Shown one piece after another: positions 59,296 through 64,000 of a DNA stretch of 64,000 nt. Each line of letters begins with the position of its first letter. The first letter of the stretch is position 1. Origin of the DNA: Lycium barbarum (lineage: Eukaryota > Streptophyta > Magnoliopsida > Solanales > Solanaceae); the NCBI RefSeq assembly GCF_019175385.1, contig NC_083337.1, positions 20,879,885-20,943,884 on the forward strand, given 5' to 3'. The notes below the pieces were generated by a model. That model was given only the letters and a program-made list of their open reading frames with translations. It had not been told where the DNA came from and made no database searches. The translations under genes and the position numbers were made by a program.

Positions 59296-60923
59296 TACTT
59301 CTTATACTGGGAAGTATGTTCAGAGTTGTTCGAAACCCTCATCGACTGGACTTTCAGCTAGTAAGTCGGCCAATGCTTGTCCCTTGACGGCCTTTGTGCT
59401 ATGTATGTGATGTTAAATTCACTCAGTAACACTTTTCATTTGGCCAATTTCCCTATAGGCATGGGTTGACGGAAGATGTACTTTAGTGGATCAGTCTTGG
59501 ATATGAGATGAGTGGTGTATGATGACAAATAATGCCTCAGCTTTTGGGCTACCTATGTCAAACCACAACATGTCGTTTCTACCATAGTGTACCTAGCCTC
59601 GCCGGAGGTGAACTTCTTGCTTAGGTAATAAATTGCACGCTCATTTTTGTTGGTCTCGTCGTGTTGTAGACACGCATTCGAAGGCATTATTTGATACTGA
59701 CAGATATAGCAATAAGGAGCTCCCAGGTCTAGGAGGTACCAAGACTGGTGGATTGGAAAAATACTTCTTGATGGTATCGAATGCTTTCTGACACTCTTCG
59801 GTCCATTCCATTGGTGTGTCTTTCTTTAGCAATTTGAGTATGGGTTCTACAATCATGGTGGACTGGGCTATGAATCGAGAAAACACATGACCTCCTTCTT
59901 AGTCTTTCGAGGCGGTAACTCCTGGATAGCTTTGATCGTTGTTGGGTCTAGTTCGATGCCCCTTTGGCTGACTATGAATCCTAACAATTTTTCAGCAGGT
60001 ACTCAAAATGCACACTTGGCCGGGTTTAGCTTCAGATTAAATTTTTGGAGGGTGTCAAAGAATTTTCGTAAATGTGTGGTATGCTCTGAGCTTTCTCTTA
60101 ACTTGATTATGATATTGTCCATGTATACTTCGATTTCCTTATGGATCATATCATGGAAAATAGTGGTCATAGCCCCCATGCAAGTGGCACCAGCGTTCTT
60201 TAGGCCGAACGACATTAGTCGGTAATGATACACTCCCCACAGAATGATGAAGGCTATTTTTTCCACGTCCTTTTCACTCATCAATATTTGATGATACCCT
60301 GTGAAGCAATCCACAAATGATTGTAGCTTGTGCTTCGTACAATTGTTAATGAGTATGTGGATGTTTTGTAGTGTAAAGTTGTCCTTCGGACTAGCTCTGT
60401 TAAGGTCGAGATAGTCCACGCAGATTCATATCTTTATGTCTTTCTTTGGTATTGGGACAATGTTGACCAACCATGTGCGGTACAAAGTTACTTCCACTAC
60501 TCTAGACTTAATCTGTTTCTCCACCTCATCCTTGATTTGGATACTCAAGTCTGGCTTAAACTGCCTAGTTTTCTATTTATCTGGCGCAAAGCCTTCATTG
60601 ATGGGCAATCTGTGGGCCACTACATCAGTGCTCAACCCAGGCATGTCAACGTATGACCAAGAAAAAATATCGATATACTCTCTCAATAGATTTATCAATT
60701 CTTCCTTTTCGAGCGCCTCTAAGTGCGCGCTTATCCTGGTTTCTTTAATCGTTTCCTTATCTCCTAAATTGATTACTTCTGTTTCATCTAGGTTGGGTTT
60801 CTGTTCATTCTTGAATTGTTCTACCTCTTCTAAGAGACCCTCGGGTAACATTGTTTCCTCATCGTACTCTTCGTATTCTTCTTCATTTGTATCACTTGAC
60901 TCACTTGTTTTGCGACATGTCAT
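59296..60923 (-). pseudogene. Tat-type reverse transcriptase and first RNase H, broken
   Basis: An N-terminal extension (60573-60923) contains an acidic stretch, LLREYIDIFSWSYVDMPGL and VAHRLPINEGF. The RT palm (60003-60419) has LDLNRASPKDNFTLQNIHIL, QSFVDCFTGYHQILMSEKD and LMSFGLKNAGATCMGAMTTI. The catalytic motif reads VYMDNIIIK in place of the required YxDD. The thumb and first RNase H (59300-59886) include DTPMEWTEECQKAFDTIKKY and AIYYLSKKFTSGEARYTMVE. Frameshifts occur near 60420, 59890 and 59640. The mutated active site and breaks mean no polymerase activity is expected. Confidence 0.9.
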
Positions 60924-61387
60924 GACATTTAAGGCTGTTTTATTATTATGACTGAAAAAGCAAGGAAAAGCATGGTTAGAATAAAATGCATGTATAAGTA
61001 AAGAAAAGAGCCATTTTTCCTCATAAGTCGAAGCTTCATTAATTTAGTAAAAAGAGAAGTATAAACTGTGGTCCTGACTCGGATCAACATCGAGTCATTT
61101 CCATTTTTAAAACATCATGAGGTAATTAAAAATGCAAATGGTGAATAATCGGGCCTCGACTGATTCTCGCCGATTTCATCAAGCATTTAAATTCATCATC
61201 TCTATCGAAGAGTCAAGAGCGAGGTAGAGGTCCAGTTAGATAGTTGCTCGCCTGAATCAACATCGCGGATGGTGGGTGCCTCATTGCACTCTTCTAATAT
61301 CACCAGGAAATCTTCCTCTTTGAATAACATCCCTAACCCTTCTTCATAGTTTCTGTCATCAAGCATGGGCATTCGGACCGGAAATGA

Positions 61388-62150
61388 CTAGTACAAGCTT
61401 GGAATTGGATTTTTTAGATCTGAAGGACTCCTCCTCTTTTTATTGGCTTCAAAGGCCTCATCATCATTGGGAACATACCCCAAACCAAAACGAAAGTTTT
61501 CTTGAGGGATTGAGACTGGCTCTATGATGCAATGCAGATCCTTTCCTAAACCTCTCCCGAGTTTGAACCCGTTAAGAAGCATGGTGGATGCGATCATTTT
61601 ATAGATCGCCGGCATAAGGGTATGCGTGGATTCTTCCTTGTAAGTAGCCCCTACTAGTTTCACCACGTGGAAATCTGTCCTTTTTGGAGCTTCTTCAATC
61701 ACATGTACAGAGTTGTTTGGGTAGTTGTGCATGCTACCTTCCATATGGATCACAACCTCATGGCCTTCTTATATAAACCTCACAGCTTGATGGAATGACG
61801 ATGACACAGCTCCACCCATATGAATCTATGGTCTTCCCAGTAACAGATTGTAATTAGCAGCAATTTCCATGACTTGGAACTCGATGGTGAACTCAGCGGG
61901 TCCCATTTGGACATAGAGGTCTACTTATCCGATGGGATCACATTGGGCTTCGTCAAATTCCCTTACATTCATGAGACTTTGGTGGATTGTTTTGAGATCA
62001 TACCTAATTGGCTGAGGGGGGAATTAGGACAAAAGTTGAGACCAGCTCTATTATCAATCAATACTCGGGTCACGACTTTATCTAGGCACATGGTGATGAC
62101 ATGCAGTGTTTTGTTGTGTGTCGTACCTTCTTTGGGTAATTCTCCCTAGG
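61388..62150 (-). pseudogene. Tat-type protease region with G-patch-like segment
   Basis: The protease flap and core read DKVVTRVLIDNRAGLNFCPN (62030-62100), then VQMGPAEFTIEFQVM and NYNLLLGRP (61800-61920). The active site is D-N-R-A where D-[ST/N]-G-A is expected. Downstream, 61388-61753 has LLNGFKLGRGLGKDLHCIIE and FRFGLGYVPND, a glycine-rich segment like a G-patch. Stops occur at about 61770 and 61925. Confidence 0.75.
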
Positions 62151-62403
62151 TGAAGGAAACTTGATGTTTACCTATGACATGGGACACCATGTTATCCAGA
62201 TTGTCGCTACTTATGCCCGTGGGGAACTTAGTTTGACGGTATTAAGGGGAACTTAGTAGCAATGCCAACAATAATATTTGGGCTGGCGTCTTCTTTAGAT
62301 GCTCCATAATGGAGTATTCTTTTGGTTGCATTCGATGTCGGAAATCTTCAGCCTCACCTTCAGTGATGGTCGTTCTCGGGTTTCCTTCTTTTCTTGGTGC
62401 TCC

Positions 62404-62885
62404 TTAGGCCAATTCTTTGGGAGTATAACATCTCCTTGATGGAGTCATTCCATGGGCGACCGCCGCTTGGACAATAAATTCTTTTCTTGAAGCTAACACC
62501 ATCTCTTGGGATACTAGCATTGTGATTGGTACAGGGATCAATACCTTGAATTGTGGGTGCTCTTGAATTGTGAGTGAGGCCATTGTTTGCTCAAGTGTTT
62601 TGACAGGGTCTCGAGCCAATGGTTTGTGCACAGTCCAATCTTCTTCTCTTTCGATCATGTGAATAGTATTATTGCCATGGTTAGGCAGCGGATTGATATT
62701 CACATTTGGTGGAACAGTTTGGAAGTGATCTCTTTTTTTCCAATCAGATCTTGTATCTTATGTTTTAAATGGATACAGTCTTTAGTACTATGTCTATTTC
62801 CGCGAGAATGGTAAGCACATGTTTGATCAGGTCGAAAGAATCGATTTTCGGGGTTGACCACCTTTGGTGGGACTGTTGTTACGGT
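62404..62885 (-). pseudogene. Tat-type gag C-terminus
   Basis: The block CAYHSRGNRHSTKDCIHLKH then KIQDLIGKKEI (62710-62800) is the C-x2-H-x5-H-x4-C finger usual at the gag end of Tat elements. After a stop the tail reads NINPLPNHGNNTIHMIE and SRKEFIVQAAVAHGMTPS. The folded gag core that should lie upstream is absent: only about 450 bp separate this from ORF1. Confidence 0.75.
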
Positions 62886-63338
62886 TCGCTTTCATGTGGG
62901 TTAGGCATAAAAGTTACTACAAGTTTGTTGGTGCTCTAATTGGATCTTATATTTTTTAGATTCACCACCTAATATATTATGGAAAACTACGAAACCTCAT
63001 TCTTCCTCATGACCTCGAGCTCAGGCGCAGTCTTGTTGTTCATCTTCAGATTCTGAGAAAATTATTAGGCTTAGTGCGGGTATTTTTTGTTCATTGGTTT
63101 TCCTTTGGGTGAGTGGGCAGTATTCGAGACCAATTGAGCATTTAAATGAAACACATGGAAGGAAACAAAGTCACACAAAGCAGCTCATAAGATTATACTA
63201 TGCGTGTTCTTAAGCATACTAAACGTTTGAAACATAAATGTGCCATTTTAATTAAACCATTGCCCCATAATATTAAATAATAATATTCTTCTCCGCAGGG
63301 GTACAAATGATAAAGTAAAGACAGTGCATAAAAATAAA
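62886..63338 (-). other. Short spacer where gag core is expected
   Basis: No gag core motif and no sizeable frame in the minus orientation. An internal deletion of gag is the simplest explanation. Confidence 0.5.
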
Positions 63339-64000
63339 TCAGTAGAAATGTCCTCCAGTAGTGGATGATAAAGCCCAATCTCTATCAGTCTTGGCTTTCT
63401 TTGCTTTCCGGAGGGTAGTCTGGATATGGAGATGGGCTGACATCAAAGTGGCTTCCATAAGAAACCCCTTTTGTGTGAAAGTTAGTGGAGCGACATCGTC
63501 TAAAATCTTCTTCATTCGGTCGTCTAGTTCAACCAAACAATCATTGGTAAGATCCAACTCATGCCTCAGACTTTCTATGACGGCCTTATCGTGCTCAATT
63601 TTCTCCAAATACTTAGCATCCCTGTCGTCAGCTCTCCTCTGTATCAAACGGGCTCGGATCTCGGCTTGCGAATCCTTATCTTAGACACAACTATAGAGAA
63701 TAGGCCTAGGAGGAAGTGTGCCTTGCAAGTCGGCCCACGACCAATCCTTATATTCTACGACACAACCCGGATGAAACCTATCTTCAGATAAGGTATCAGG
63801 ACCCCAAATCATGCGACCCTTCCATTCTCGGACACAATCTAATGCCGTTGGTGGTCTATCAATGTCGTAGTCGATGTTGAAATCTCCCATGCCTCCAATC
63901 TGGGGTATGACTTGGATTCTCCCAAATTGTCTCAGAGCCTGGGCAGGAGCATAAGGGCGAAACCCTAGGATTCCCATAAGCGGAAAAAATGGACACTTTC
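63339..64000 (-). pseudogene. Tat/Ogre ORF1 (DUF7745-like), partial, one stop
   Basis: Open from the window edge with a single in-frame TAA at 63681-63683. Upstream part: GILGFRPYAPAQALRQFGRI, QVIPQIGGMGDFNIDYD and VREWKGRMIWGP. Downstream part: a heptad-like coiled coil (LEKIEHDKAVIESLRHELDL) ending KAKTDRDWALSSTTGGHFY. RPYxPxxxLRQxGR followed by IxxM-DF is the signature of the extra ORF that precedes gag in Ogre-type elements; its role is unknown. The N-terminus lies beyond the window. Confidence 0.7.

Overview
The window is repeat-dense nuclear DNA of a flowering plant. Split exons with GT-AG introns, plant Gypsy LTR retrotransposons of several lineages, a PIF/Harbinger-type MITE and a CYP85A-like gene remnant all point that way. 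The long-LTR families and the closeness of the P450 remnant to the Solanaceae DWARF type suggest a nightshade-family plant, but that is recollection of family sequences, not proof. I see no rRNA, tRNA, CRISPR, bacterial or organellar gene set, and no complete intact host gene.

Layout. 1-3486: AT-rich DNA with a broken minus-strand CYP85A-like (brassinosteroid C-6 oxidase) fragment and low-confidence exons. 3487-6420: plus-oriented solo LTR (LTR-A1) with a perfect ATATC target duplication. 6421-12018: AT-rich DNA with scattered minus-strand exon candidates, a 75-bp tandem duplication, and a segment paralogous to 2.3 kb. 12019-15935 and 22199-23230: a decayed DUF1985-type transposon gene set in tandem and palindromic repeats, split by a 6.26-kb solo LTR (LTR-E, 15936-22198, ATGTA target duplication).

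23231-38488: an Athila-type Gypsy element on the minus strand (gag, PR, RT, RNase H, INT, then a third ORF). Its 5' LTR is interrupted by two solo LTRs (34195-35606 and 35931-38095) and cut off at 38488. 38484-43094: a Tekay/Del-type element on the minus strand, missing the end of gag and PR, and everything after RNase H. It sits in the 3' LTR of a non-coding LTR element (43095-48190). That element sits in the leader of another Tekay-type element, of which the 5' LTR survives (48191-50734). This in turn interrupts the 3' LTR of a Tat/Ogre element (50735-64000, running off the window). The Tat element holds a MITE in its LTR, satellite-like arrays in its 3' untranslated region, INT, tandem RNase H domains, RT, PR, a gag remnant and ORF1.

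Every coding element carries stops or frameshifts, so none looks autonomous. From 23 kb rightward all LTR elements share the minus orientation. The most unusual signal is regulatory. Three unrelated LTR families here carry clusters of CpG-bearing short palindromes (GCTATAGC-, TACGGNCCGTA- and TATGCGNNCGCATA-type) immediately upstream of their TATA-like boxes. Other points worth checking are palindromic 44-bp repeats in the DUF1985 transposon, a 21-bp array of primer-binding-site echoes, and a MITE with an almost G-less core.
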